This document shows, one piece after another, positions 39,221-47,847 of a stretch of DNA of 64,000 bases. Where the stretch lies: positions 496,001 to 560,000 of the forward strand of contig JACKEN010000003.1 of the NCBI GenBank assembly GCA_020632995.1, given 5' to 3'. The stretch is from Deltaproteobacteria bacterium. Its GTDB lineage: Bacteria; Myxococcota; Kuafuiibacteriia; Kuafuiibacteriales; Kuafuiibacteriaceae. The notes under the pieces were generated by a model. The model was not told where the DNA came from. It did not search any database and saw nothing but the letters and a program-made list of their open reading frames with translations. The position numbers were made by a program, and so were the translations under genes. Numbering within the stretch: position 1 is the first letter of the stretch; each line of letters starts with the position of its first letter.

Positions 39221-40023
39221 GGTCTGCCCCCGATCTCCTTCACCGCGTCCGCCACGACCCGAGCCGCCGCCGCCTGGAGCAGCTTCTCGTGGATCTTCGC
39301 ACGGTTCGCGGTGCGCTTCACCTTCGCGCTCGCCTTCGCGCTCAGCACGTGGCGCAGGTTCTTCTGCGGCCAGGTGGCCAGGGTGAGCTTCACCTCCAGG
39401 GTGAGCTTCACCTCGTCCTCGCCCTCGGGCGCGGCGTCCAGGCGGGACACCGTCCCGGTGAGCTGGTAGCCCTGGCCCTCACCGCCGCGCGCCACCCGAT
39501 ACCCGGTGGGCGCGCCGGCGAGCGCCGCCTCCAGCGCCTGTTGCAAGTCGTCCTGCATCGCGTGCTCGGGCGGCACGTCGGGCGAGGCCTCGGTGCTCAC
39601 CACCAGGAGCTCCACCCGGGACCCGTCCCTGGGCGGCGCGAGGGCGGCGAGGGCGGCCTCGGCCTGCGCCCGCACGAAGGCCTCGTCGTCCCCGAGCGCG
39701 GCCTCGAGGGCCGGGCGCCCCGCCGGATCCTTCAGCTGGCCGAGGGCCACGCAGGCCATCCCGCGCACCAGGTAGCTCTCGTCGCCGGTGGCGGCGGCGG
39801 CGAGCCCGGCCACCACCTCGGGCGGGGCGGGGGGCGGGCGGTCCTTCAGCTCCTTGGCGAGCACGCGGATCGCCTTCATCCGCACCTTGTAGGCGGGGTC
39901 CTTCGCCACCGCGGCGAGGAGCCGGGCGTACGGATCCGCGGCGCTCGCGACGCGCGGCAAGACCGCAAGGCAGGTTGCGAGGGTCAGGAGGGCGGCGATC
40001 CGCTGGCCGGGGCGCCGGCTCAT
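39217..40023 (-). CDS. exported HEAT-repeat protein
   Basis: The 268-residue product has a signal peptide (LLTLATCLAVLPRVASA). HEAT-like repeats follow (about 30-150: YKVRMKAIRVLAKEL, YLVRGMACVALGQLKDPAGR, AFVRAQAEAALAAL). A beta-rich C-terminal region of about 100 residues (GYQLTGTVSRLDAAPEGEDE, VKLTLEVKLTLATWP) resembles LPS-assembly or lipoprotein-type domains only weakly. It is probably periplasmic and binds proteins. It overlaps both neighbours by four bases, in line with translational coupling to pdxA. Confidence 0.78.
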   Translation of the reverse strand: MSRRPGQRIAALLTLATCLAVLPRVASAADPYARLLAAVAKDPAYKVRMKAIRVLAKELKDRPPPAPPEVVAGLAAAATGDESYLVRGMACVALGQLKDPAGRPALEAALGDDEAFVRAQAEAALAALAPPRDGSRVELLVVSTEASPDVPPEHAMQDDLQQALEAALAGAPTGYRVARGGEGQGYQLTGTVSRLDAAPEGEDEVKLTLEVKLTLATWPQKNLRHVLSAKASAKVKRTANRAKIHEKLLQAAAARVVADAVKEIGGRP

Positions 40024-41071
40024 GCCGAGGGGCTGTCCGCCTCCGCGGTGGGCTCGCCCCGCGCTCGCCAGCCGTCCCGCACCATGCGCGCGGCCAACAG
40101 GAGCGCCTCGATCATGCTGTGGGCCGACGCCACGCCCGCCCCCGCGATGTCGTAGGCGGTGCCGTGGTCGACGCTGGTGCGGACGATCGGCAGCCCCAGG
40201 GTCACGTTCACCGCGCGATCGAAGTCCACCAGCTTCAGGGGGATTAATGCCTGGTCGTGGTACATGCCGATCACCACGTCGAACTCGCCCGCCACCGCCC
40301 GGTGGAAGACGGTGTCGCCGGAGATCGGGCCCACCACCGAGATCCCCTGGGCCTTGGCCGCGTCGACCGCGGGCTCGATGATCTCGCGCTCCTCGTCGCC
40401 GAACAGGCCCTCCTCGCCCGCGTGGGGTTCAGGCCCGCCACCGCGATCCGAGGCCGGTGGGCGCCGAAGTGCACGCGGAACGTCTCGTGCACCACCTGGA
40501 TCGCGTGGCTCAACAGCGGCACCGTCAACAGGTCCGCCACCTTGCGCAGGGGGACGTGGGTGGTGAGCGGCACCACCTTCAGGGTCGGGCCGGCGAGCAT
40601 CATCAGCGGCTGCGCCCCGCCCGAGAGCTCGGCCAGCATCTCGGTGTGGCCCGGCCACTGGGCGCCGGCCCGGCTGAGGGAGCGCTTGTTGATCGGTGCG
40701 GTGACGATCGCGTCCGCCTTCTTGCTCCACACCGCGTCGAAGGCCGACTTGACGTACTCGACCTGGGCCATGTCGCAGGCGGGCGAGGGCGTGCCCCAGC
40801 CGTGGGCCCCGTCCGCGATGCGCGACACCGGCACCACCGGCACGACGTCGGTGCTGCGCAGGTCCCGCGCGTCCTCGACGCGCTCGATCTCGACCGGGCG
40901 CACCGCGATGCCGGCGTCGCGCCCCGCGCGCTCCAGCACCACGGGGTCGCCGAACACCACCAGCACCGCCTCCGCGCGCACGTCGGAGACCGAGGCCGCC
41001 TTGAGGACGACCTCCGGACCGACGCCCGCGGGGTCACCCATGGAGATGGCGAGGATCGGATCCCGCTTCAC
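40020..41071 (-). CDS. pdxA: 4-hydroxythreonine-4-phosphate dehydrogenase (one frame break)
   Basis: PdxA oxidises 4-phosphohydroxy-threonine in pyridoxal phosphate synthesis. Repaired, it has 350 residues, the usual length. Signatures are AISMGDPAGVGPEVVLKA at the N-terminus, TAPINKRSL, the metal-site histidines in PGHTEMLAEL and in GMYHDQALIPLKL, and DHGTAYDIAG. In the conserved segment AGLNPHAGEEGLFG one C is missing from a C run near 40425; inserting it restores the invariant HAGE. Damage to such a conserved enzyme favours a sequencing error. The start is GTG at 41071, overlapping the FHA-TPR gene (GTGA); the stop overlaps the HEAT gene (ATGA). Confidence 0.93.
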
Positions 41072-43211
41072 GGGTTGGCCCCTGAAGCGCCGCCCTCCGC
41101 GTCCGCGATGATCTTGCGGACACGATCCGCGTCGGGCGCCGAGGGCTTCAGCTCCACGTACTTCTTGTAGTGCTGCAGCGACCGCTCGGTGTCGTCCTTC
41201 GACGCGTAGAGCACGCCCAGGAGGCGGTGGCAGGACGCGTGGTTCGGCTTCTCGGCCACGCACTTCAGGAGCAGCTTCTCGGCCGTCGACAGCTCGCCCG
41301 CGAGCAGGGCCCGCCGGCCGTCGGCCTCGAGCTGGTCGGTGACGCTGAGCCGCGGGCGCGGCGCGCGCGGGGTCACCCGGCGGCGCACCTCCTTGAGGTC
41401 TTGGGTGTGGCGTCGTCGTCCTTCGCCGCGTCGCCCGGAGGCAGATCCTCGTCCGGCTCCGCCGGCTCGAGCGGCTCCGGATCCTCGCCGTGGTCGGCCG
41501 GGGGCGGGTCGGCCACCTCGGCGCCGCCGGCCGGGGCGCGGTTGCTCTTGGCCAGCTCCTCCACCGCGCGGGTGTAGAGCGAGACCACCGCCTTGGGCTC
41601 CGCGAAGTCGGTCGGGTCCTCGTTGTAGATCGCGACGACCTTGGCCCAGTCCTTCGCCTCGAAGGCCCGCTGCAAGGCAGATTGCCGCTCCTTGGAGCCG
41701 CCGCCCGAGAACACCAGGAACGCGAGCACCACCGCGGTGACCAGGAGCCCCGCGATGACGTACAGCAGGGTCTTCTTCGGGGCCTCCGCCGGCGCGGGCC
41801 GCACCGGGACGTCGTCGTCGTAGTCGTCCAGCCGGGTGTCGCTCCGCGGGCTGGGGGTGGGCATCTCCATCGCCGCCGCGTCGGGCACGGTGGCCGCCAC
41901 CGACACCGCGGAGGGGCGCTTCTTCACCGTGTTGACCTCGGTCGGACGCAGGTCGTCGGTGGCCCGGGGCGCCGCCGGCGCGGCGGACACCCGCGGGGCG
42001 GCGAGGTCGCCGAGGCCGAGGGCGTTCATCGGCGTGTCGGTCACGGTCGCCGCGGTGCTGGGATCGTAGGCCGGGATCGCCAGCTCGGGCTGGTGCCCGT
42101 TGCTCCCGGCCGGGACGCTCGGCGCCACCAGCTGGTGGGCGAGCGGCTTGTCCTCGCGCTTGGGCGTGGCCTCCACCGGCTTCGGCGGCTCCACCCCGGC
42201 CTCCCGCATCTCGCGGATCTCCTCGTCGGTCGGCTCGAAGGCCTCGTCGGCGGGGATGAAGCGGAACCGGACGTGGCCCAGCTCGATGAGGTCGCCCTTC
42301 CGGAGATCGGTCATGGCGTACTCCTCGCCGTTGACCAGGATCCCGTTGGCGCTCTGCAGGTCGATGATCTTGTGGGTCCGCCCGTCGAAGAGGATCTTCG
42401 CGTGGTTCCGCGAGACGGAGCGGTGCTCGATGACGATGTCGTTGTCTTCGACGCGGCCGATGATCAGCTCGGGCCGGGTCAGAGCGAACTCCTTGCCCGC
42501 ATAGGAGGTGCTGACGCACACCAGGCGCGGCACCGAGGACTGATAGGCGGGGCCCACCGCCAGCTTGCCGTGGCGGCCGACCGCCTCCGTGGCCTGGCTG
42601 GACTCCCCGAACATGGGGCTCTTCGGCGCGGGCAGGCCGCCCGGGCCGGGGAACGGCGGCAGCTCCGCCTTTCCGCCGGTGGCCCCGCGGGGCGGCGGCT
42701 TCACCAGCGGCTGGCTGGGGGGCAACGGGGCATCGAGCGCGCCCTGACCCACGGTCTGGGCGAGCGCGCCGGCCAGGCTCGGCGGCGCGGGCTGGTCGAT
42801 GACCGTGTCGCGGTTCGCGCGGGCGTCCTGGGTCAGCTCGTTGGGGAGCTGGATCTCTTGCAGGGTGCCAGCCTGGGCCCAGCCGTCGGGGTGCGCGGGG
42901 GCGTCCGCGACCTCGGTCCGCTGCAAGGCCAGGTGGTAGTCACCGATCTCGACGAGGTCGCCTTCGCGCACCTCGTAGCGTCCGGCGATCCGCTCCCCGT
43001 TGATCTTGATCCCGTTGTAGCTGTCGAGGTCCTCGATGAAGACCGCGCCGTTGCCGCGCATGAGGCGGGCGTGGCGGCGCGACACGTTCCGCTCCATCAA
43101 GCGGATGGTGTTGCCTTCTCTACGACCGATGGAGACCGAACCATCCGCCAGGGGGTAGACGGTGGTCTTGCCCTCATCGTCTTCAATAATGAGCTTGAAG
43201 ATCGTCGCCAC
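41068..43211 (-). CDS. double-FHA membrane protein with C-terminal TPR region (one frame break)
   Basis: About 714 residues after repair. FHA domain 1 (about 24-95: VSIGRREGNTIRLMERNVSR, then DSYNGIKINGERI) and FHA domain 2 (about 240-315: LIIGRVEDNDIVIEHRSVSR) keep the GR, SR and NG residues that bind phosphothreonine. A disordered Pro/Ala linker leads to one membrane helix (LLYVIAGLLVTAVVLAFLVF, about 482-502). The C-terminal region has TPR-like repeats (LSTAEKLLLKCVAEKPNHAS, SLQHYKKYVELKP). One base is missing near 41405; adding it joins DDDATPQDLKEV. The FHA part should be cytoplasmic and may recognise targets of Ser/Thr kinases such as the one at 24-25.7 kb. Confidence 0.87.
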
Positions 43212-43329
43212 GGGTGGCCCTCGGAACCCCGGATCGTTCGGATACCATCATGATTTCACGCGGTAAAGACGAGCGGGCCGGACGGTTAGCCGATTGTGAA
43301 CGGCGCCGCCACATGAAGACGCTCATAAG

Positions 43330-44568
43330 CTACGGGATGTCCCGGTTCGCGTGCCGTTTTCCCACCGACCAGCGCCTCAGGACGTCCACCGCCGCCTCCA
43401 GTTGGCTGTCCGTCTCTTGACCACCTATCACGACCTCACCCGACGTCCCAGCGCCATCTGCGGGTTTCGGCGGGGGTGTAGGGCGGGCCGGCACCACCAC
43501 GTCCGGGGTGATGCCGGTGCCCTGGATCGATCGGTGGGCGGGGGTGAAGTATCGCGCGATGGTGAGCTTCAGGGCGGAGTGATCCTCGAGCTCGATCACC
43601 GTCTGCACCGATCCCTTGCCGAAGGTCTGGGTGCCCAGGACCACCGCGCGCCGGTGATCTTGCAGCGCCCCCGCCACGATCTCGGCCGCCGACGCGGTGC
43701 CGCCGTTCACCAGCGCCACCACCGGGTACTTGGGCTCGGTGTCCTTCGGGTGGGCCAGCTCCACCTCCGGCGGCCCGGTGCGGCCCTCGGTGGACACGAT
43801 GACGCCATCCTCGAGCCAGGTGTCGGCCACCCGCACCGCCTCGTCCAAGAGGCCCCCGGGGTTGTCGCGCATGTCGAGCACCAGCCCCGCCACCGGGCCG
43901 GTGGCGGTGATCGTGTCGAGGGCCCGGTGCATCTCGTGGGAGGTGCGCTCGGTGAAGGACTTGATCCGCACGTAGACGTAGCCGTCCTCGAGGCGCCGCG
44001 CGTCGACCGAGAGCACCTTGATGCGGTCCCGGATCACCCGCACGTCCTCCGCCCGTTGGTTGCGGGCCTTCAGCACGCTCAGCGTCACCACGGTCCCGGC
44101 CCGCCCCTTGATGCGGCGCACCACCTCGGCGAGCGAGAGGGTGGCCACCGGCTCGCCCTCCACCGCGAGGATCGTGTCGCCGACGTGCAAGCCAGCCTTC
44201 ATCGCAGGGCCGCCTTCGTAGCGCTCGAGGATCACCACCCCGTCCGGGCGCTTCACCACCTCGATCCCGATCCCCCCGAACTCGCCCTGGGCCTCGCTCT
44301 TCATCGCCGCGTACTGCTCGGGCTCCATGAACGTGGAGTGGGGATCCAGGGTGGCGAGGAGCCCGCGGATGGCCCCGTACACCAGGGTCACCGGGTCCAC
44401 GTCGTCGACGTAGTTGTTCTCGACGTAGTTCAGGACCCGGGCGAAGACCGCGAGGTTGCGGTAGGTGTCGTCGCCGTCCGCGCGGGCCAGGCCCGCGCCG
44501 CGGGTGACGAGCGCGCCCCCGAGGAAGGCGGAGACGACGCAGGCGGAGGTGCGGGCCCAGGACGGCAT
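43330..44568 (-). CDS. S41 family C-terminal processing peptidase
   Basis: The 412-residue CtpA/Prc-type serine protease is exported (N-terminal signal to about residue 30). A PDZ domain (about 95-170: FGGIGIEVVKRPDGVVILER, AMKAGLHVGDTILAVEGEPV) precedes the protease domain with LVLDMRDNPGG. The catalytic Ser293 lies in NGGTASAAEIVAG and Lys318 in TFGKGSVQTVIEL. Such enzymes trim periplasmic proteins or envelope regulators from the C-terminus. In many bacteria ctpA lies near an envC-like gene; here FtsX/EnvC is 12 kb away. It sits in tandem downstream of a lipoprotein gene (16-base gap). Confidence 0.94.
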   Translation of the reverse strand: MPSWARTSACVVSAFLGGALVTRGAGLARADGDDTYRNLAVFARVLNYVENNYVDDVDPVTLVYGAIRGLLATLDPHSTFMEPEQYAAMKSEAQGEFGGIGIEVVKRPDGVVILERYEGGPAMKAGLHVGDTILAVEGEPVATLSLAEVVRRIKGRAGTVVTLSVLKARNQRAEDVRVIRDRIKVLSVDARRLEDGYVYVRIKSFTERTSHEMHRALDTITATGPVAGLVLDMRDNPGGLLDEAVRVADTWLEDGVIVSTEGRTGPPEVELAHPKDTEPKYPVVALVNGGTASAAEIVAGALQDHRRAVVLGTQTFGKGSVQTVIELEDHSALKLTIARYFTPAHRSIQGTGITPDVVVPARPTPPPKPADGAGTSGEVVIGGQETDSQLEAAVDVLRRWSVGKRHANRDIP

Positions 44569-44584
44569 GCCCGCCGATGATACG

Positions 44585-45517
44585 TCAGGGGCCCGCCTCC
44601 AGGGGGGTGAAGTGGTCCACGAGGGCGCAAAGGGCGGTCTGGACCTCGGCGTCCGTCTCGTCGTCCGATCGGGGCGGGGCGCCGGTGCGCTCCTCGTAGC
44701 GCACCAGGAACAGGTGCTCGTCCCCCACCTTCAGGTCCGCCGGCAGCTTCTCGAGGTAGGCGACCACCTCGAGCCCGGTCTCGAGCGAGCGCGTGCGGGT
44801 GCCCACCACCAGCTCGCTGTTGTAGCGGTCGCGGGCGCTGTCGTAGCGCTGGACCACCTCGGAGCTGCGGCCCTTCAGGCGCGCCTCGCGGGCGTCGTAG
44901 TAGTTCCAGCGCACCTTGTCGTTCTCGGACTGCAAGGTGGTCTGCGCGATCCGGATCATGTGGGTCTGGCCCTTCGGCTTCAGGTCGGCCACCCGACCGC
45001 GGAACAGCGCGTAGCGCCCACGGAACACCTCGCTGTTCGCGTGCGCGGTGCCCAGGTCGAAGAGCTGCACCCCCTGGTCCTGCGCCAGGCCCAGGTCCAG
45101 CTTCAGGTTGCCCCCCCGGTGCGCCACGATCTGCGCCACCAGGTGCACGCCGGTCTTCTCGTGGCGCTTCACCTCGTCGATCCACGGGGGCCGCAAGACG
45201 AGGTCCAGCTCGGTGAAGTCGTCCCGCTGGGCGCAGGCCCGCAGGAAGGACCACGCCTTGTCCGGGCTCGAGGTGCGTAGGGCCTGCGCCGCCTGCTCGC
45301 AGAGCTGGGCGTTCCGGAAGGTGCGGGCGTGGTCCACCATCGACACCGACTGGCGCTTCGGCGCCCGGGGCGGCGCAGGGGGCGGCGGGGCGGGGCCCTC
45401 GTCCTCCAGGGCCACCCGCTGGGCCAGCATCGGGCTCGCGCGGGGATCGGAGGCGCAGGCGAGGAGGAGGGCCGATCCGAGGAACGACGCGATCTTTGCT
45501 ACCAGGGCGAGGCGCAT
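44585..45517 (-). CDS. lipoprotein of unknown function
   Basis: 310 residues with signal peptide MRLALVAKIASFLGSALLLACAS (lipobox LLAC). The Pro-rich stretch EDEGPAPPPPAPPRAPKRQS is followed by a helical part (ARTFRNAQLCEQAAQALRTS) and a beta-rich part (KTGVHLVAQIVAHRGGNLKL, FRGRYALFRGRVADLKPKGQ) that looks like an OB-type fold. No named family is recognised. The frame is open far upstream, but the ATG at 45517 gives the signal peptide. It is divergent from the pseudokinase gene across 51 bases and leads into the protease gene. Confidence 0.78.
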   Translation of the reverse strand: MRLALVAKIASFLGSALLLACASDPRASPMLAQRVALEDEGPAPPPPAPPRAPKRQSVSMVDHARTFRNAQLCEQAAQALRTSSPDKAWSFLRACAQRDDFTELDLVLRPPWIDEVKRHEKTGVHLVAQIVAHRGGNLKLDLGLAQDQGVQLFDLGTAHANSEVFRGRYALFRGRVADLKPKGQTHMIRIAQTTLQSENDKVRWNYYDAREARLKGRSSEVVQRYDSARDRYNSELVVGTRTRSLETGLEVVAYLEKLPADLKVGDEHLFLVRYEERTGAPPRSDDETDAEVQTALCALVDHFTPLEAGP

Positions 45518-45527
45518 GGCGCGGGCA

Positions 45528-45556
45528 TTGTACGAACCTGGGCGCCGACGTGCTAT
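45528..45556 (+). promoter_or_regulatory. candidate sigma-70-type promoter of the pseudokinase gene
   Basis: TTGTAC at 45528-45533 and TGCTAT at 45551-45556 are separated by 17 bases. Both partly match the -35 and -10 consensus. The ATG of the pseudokinase gene follows at 45569, so the leader would be very short. Confidence 0.3.
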
Positions 45557-45568
45557 CCGCGGTGACCC

Positions 45569-47725
45569 ATGAGCAGCGTGCGGTTCGCGGCCTTCGAGCT
45601 GGTGGCCCCGGTGTCGACGGGGCCGGATCTGGAGGTCTACCTGGCCCGCTGGGATCCCGCGCAGGCCCCTGGGGGCCGGGCCTGGCCGGTGCGGCTGATC
45701 CGGCGCCCGCCGGAGAACCCGCCCGATCCGGCGGCGGACGCCGCCTTCCTCGCCGCCGCGCGCCAGGCCGCGGGGCTGCGGCACCCCTCGCTCGTGGCCA
45801 CCCTCGCCTCCGGGGTGGCGGAGGGGCGGCCCTGGGTCGCCCAGGAGCTGGTGGTCGGCGTCACCGTGACCGACCTGGTGGAGGCCCTCGCCCGGGCCGG
45901 CCAGGCGGCCCCACCCGACGTGGTGGTGCTGGTGGCGGTGCGGCTCATCGAGGCCCTCAACCACGTGCACGGGGCGGAGGCGCCCGAGCCCGCGCTCCAG
46001 GCCCACGGCGCGGTGGGGCCGGACACGGTGTGGCTCACCCGGCGGGGCGAGGTGAAGCTGGACGGCTACCGGAGCCTCGACGGCGCGTCCGGGGTGGTGG
46101 CGCCCGAGCTGCTGTTCGGCGGCCTCCCGGGCCCCAGGGCCGACCTCTTCGGCCTCGGTGCGACCATCGCCGAGCTGCTCCACGGTCGACCGCTGCCCGA
46201 GTACGGGCAGGTCGTCTTGCAGAAGGCCCTGGTCGAGCGGCCCGACCTCCCTGCCCCCCTCGTCGCGCTGGTGCAGGCCCTGACCGCGCCGTACCCCGAG
46301 CAGCGCCCGGCCCGCGGTGGGTCGGGGGAGCTGGACCTGCTGCTCGCCGATCCGGTAGCCGCGGCCGGCACCCTGGGCCAGTGGGTGGAGGCCCTGGGCG
46401 CGGGCGAGCGCCCGGCCGCGCGGCTCCTGGCCGAAGTGGCCGACGCGCCCTATCCACCCCCGACGGTGGGGGTGCCAGCGCCCCGGCTGACCCTGCCCCT
46501 GCCCCAGGGGCACAAGGCCGCCCCCGTCGTCGCGCCAGTCGAGCCGGCGCCGGCGCTGCTCTCGTTCGAGGGCTCGGGCCCGCCGGGCAGGCCCATGCCC
46601 GACGTGGTCACGAGGAACCGAAGCTCGGAGGGCGGCCTGCCGGCGTGGCTCATGGTCATGATGGGTATCCTCAGCGTGGTGGGCGCGGTGGCCCTCGGGC
46701 AGCTCTTCGTGTCGCACGATCCCGAGGAGCCCGCGCGCCCGCCCGCTCGGCCCACCGCGGCCGCCCTCACGCGCGGCGGGACGCTCACCGTGATCTCCGA
46801 CCCGCCGGGGGCCACGGTCTACGTGGACGGGACGCCCCGCCAGCAGGAGACCCCGGCCACCTTCACGGGTGAGCCGACCGGCAAGCCGCTCAAGATCCAC
46901 GTGGCCAGGGAGGGCTACGCCTCGTCCGAGGTCCAGGAGGTGACCATCAGCGGCACCACCAAGGTGGCGCAGGCCAGCTTCCGCTTGAAGCGGATGTACC
47001 GCTACCGGGTGGAGACCGAGCCTCCGGGGGTCGAGATCTCGGTGCAGGGGCGAAACGCTCGGGTGAAGACGCCGGTGGAGCTCGAGCCGTTGATCGCGGG
47101 CGAGCGGGTCACGGTGGACGTCGTGGGCGAGGGCTGGATGCCCGAGCAGCTGGAGCTGGTCGCGAGCGCGCGCACCGCCACCGTGGTCCGGCTGGCCTTG
47201 AGGCCGGCCCGGACCCTGGTGGTGGAGTCCACCCCGGCGGGGGCCGAGGTCCTGATCGACGGCGTCCGCGTGGGGCGCACCCCGCTGGAGCGCGCGGTGC
47301 CCCTCGGCGCCCCGGTGGAGGTGGTGGTGGTGCGCCCCGACAGCGGTCGCTGGACGAAGCGCGTCGTCCCCCGCGCGGTGGGGCGCGAGGTCCTGAAGGC
47401 TCGCTTGCAGCTGCTGCCGCTGAGCAAGCTCCCGCTCGACGCGCAGGAGCGGGACGATCTCGCGCGTGTGCAGGCGAGGTTGCAGGCCGCCCTCAGGACC
47501 CTGAGCAAGGCGAGGGCCGAGCAGAAGGTCGCCGAGCGCAAGGTGGCCTCCTTCCAGCATCAGCGCACCTTGGACCTGTCCGCCCTCGAGGAGGCCAAGG
47601 ACGCCCGGGAGGCGGCGGCCGAGCGGGCCGCCCTGGCCGAGTCCGAGCGGGACACCGCTCGGGCCGAGGAGGAGGAGCTGCGCCGGGCGATCCTGCAGCG
47701 CCTCGAGCAGGTTTTCGAGCCCTGA
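45569..47725 (+). CDS. pseudokinase-PEGA membrane protein
   Basis: The 718-residue protein has an N-terminal domain that follows the Hanks kinase fold (about 5-260), but its catalytic motifs are gone. The HRDxxxxN loop reads AHGAVGPDTVWL, DFG reads LDGYRSL, and the ATP-lysine region reads WPVRLIRRP. GPRADLFGLGATIAELLHG corresponds to the conserved helix F region. A membrane helix (WLMVMMGILSVVGAVALGQLF, about 359-381) is followed outside by PEGA domains (GGTLTVISDPPGATVYVDG near 402; RTLVVESTPAGAEVLIDG near 549) and a C-terminal coiled coil (about 620-715). It probably transmits or scaffolds signals rather than phosphorylating. The gene ends before an unusually AT-rich gap. Confidence 0.85.
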   Translation: MSSVRFAAFELVAPVSTGPDLEVYLARWDPAQAPGGRAWPVRLIRRPPENPPDPAADAAFLAAARQAAGLRHPSLVATLASGVAEGRPWVAQELVVGVTVTDLVEALARAGQAAPPDVVVLVAVRLIEALNHVHGAEAPEPALQAHGAVGPDTVWLTRRGEVKLDGYRSLDGASGVVAPELLFGGLPGPRADLFGLGATIAELLHGRPLPEYGQVVLQKALVERPDLPAPLVALVQALTAPYPEQRPARGGSGELDLLLADPVAAAGTLGQWVEALGAGERPAARLLAEVADAPYPPPTVGVPAPRLTLPLPQGHKAAPVVAPVEPAPALLSFEGSGPPGRPMPDVVTRNRSSEGGLPAWLMVMMGILSVVGAVALGQLFVSHDPEEPARPPARPTAAALTRGGTLTVISDPPGATVYVDGTPRQQETPATFTGEPTGKPLKIHVAREGYASSEVQEVTISGTTKVAQASFRLKRMYRYRVETEPPGVEISVQGRNARVKTPVELEPLIAGERVTVDVVGEGWMPEQLELVASARTATVVRLALRPARTLVVESTPAGAEVLIDGVRVGRTPLERAVPLGAPVEVVVVRPDSGRWTKRVVPRAVGREVLKARLQLLPLSKLPLDAQERDDLARVQARLQAALRTLSKARAEQKVAERKVASFQHQRTLDLSALEEAKDAREAAAERAALAESERDTARAEEEELRRAILQRLEQVFEP

Positions 47726-47730
47726 GGCTT

Positions 47731-47815
47731 CATAGGGTATCGCGCAGGCGCAGATAAAGCCGAATGATTCCGATGGCAAAAGAGTAACTCTAGATAGAGC
47801 GACGTTTTTCATTGG
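47731..47815 (+). promoter_or_regulatory. AT-rich regulatory region with overlapping palindromes
   Basis: This stretch has clearly lower GC content than its surroundings. AGAGT-A-ACTCT (47781-47791) and CTCTA-GA-TAGAG (47788-47799) are two overlapping inverted repeats, followed by TTTTTCATT. They sit 50-65 bases before the ATG of the CBM21-NHL gene, where a promoter and operator would be expected. Confidence 0.4.
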
Positions 47816-47847
47816 CCAGGGTCTGGCGCGGTGGTACTGGCCCCCGC

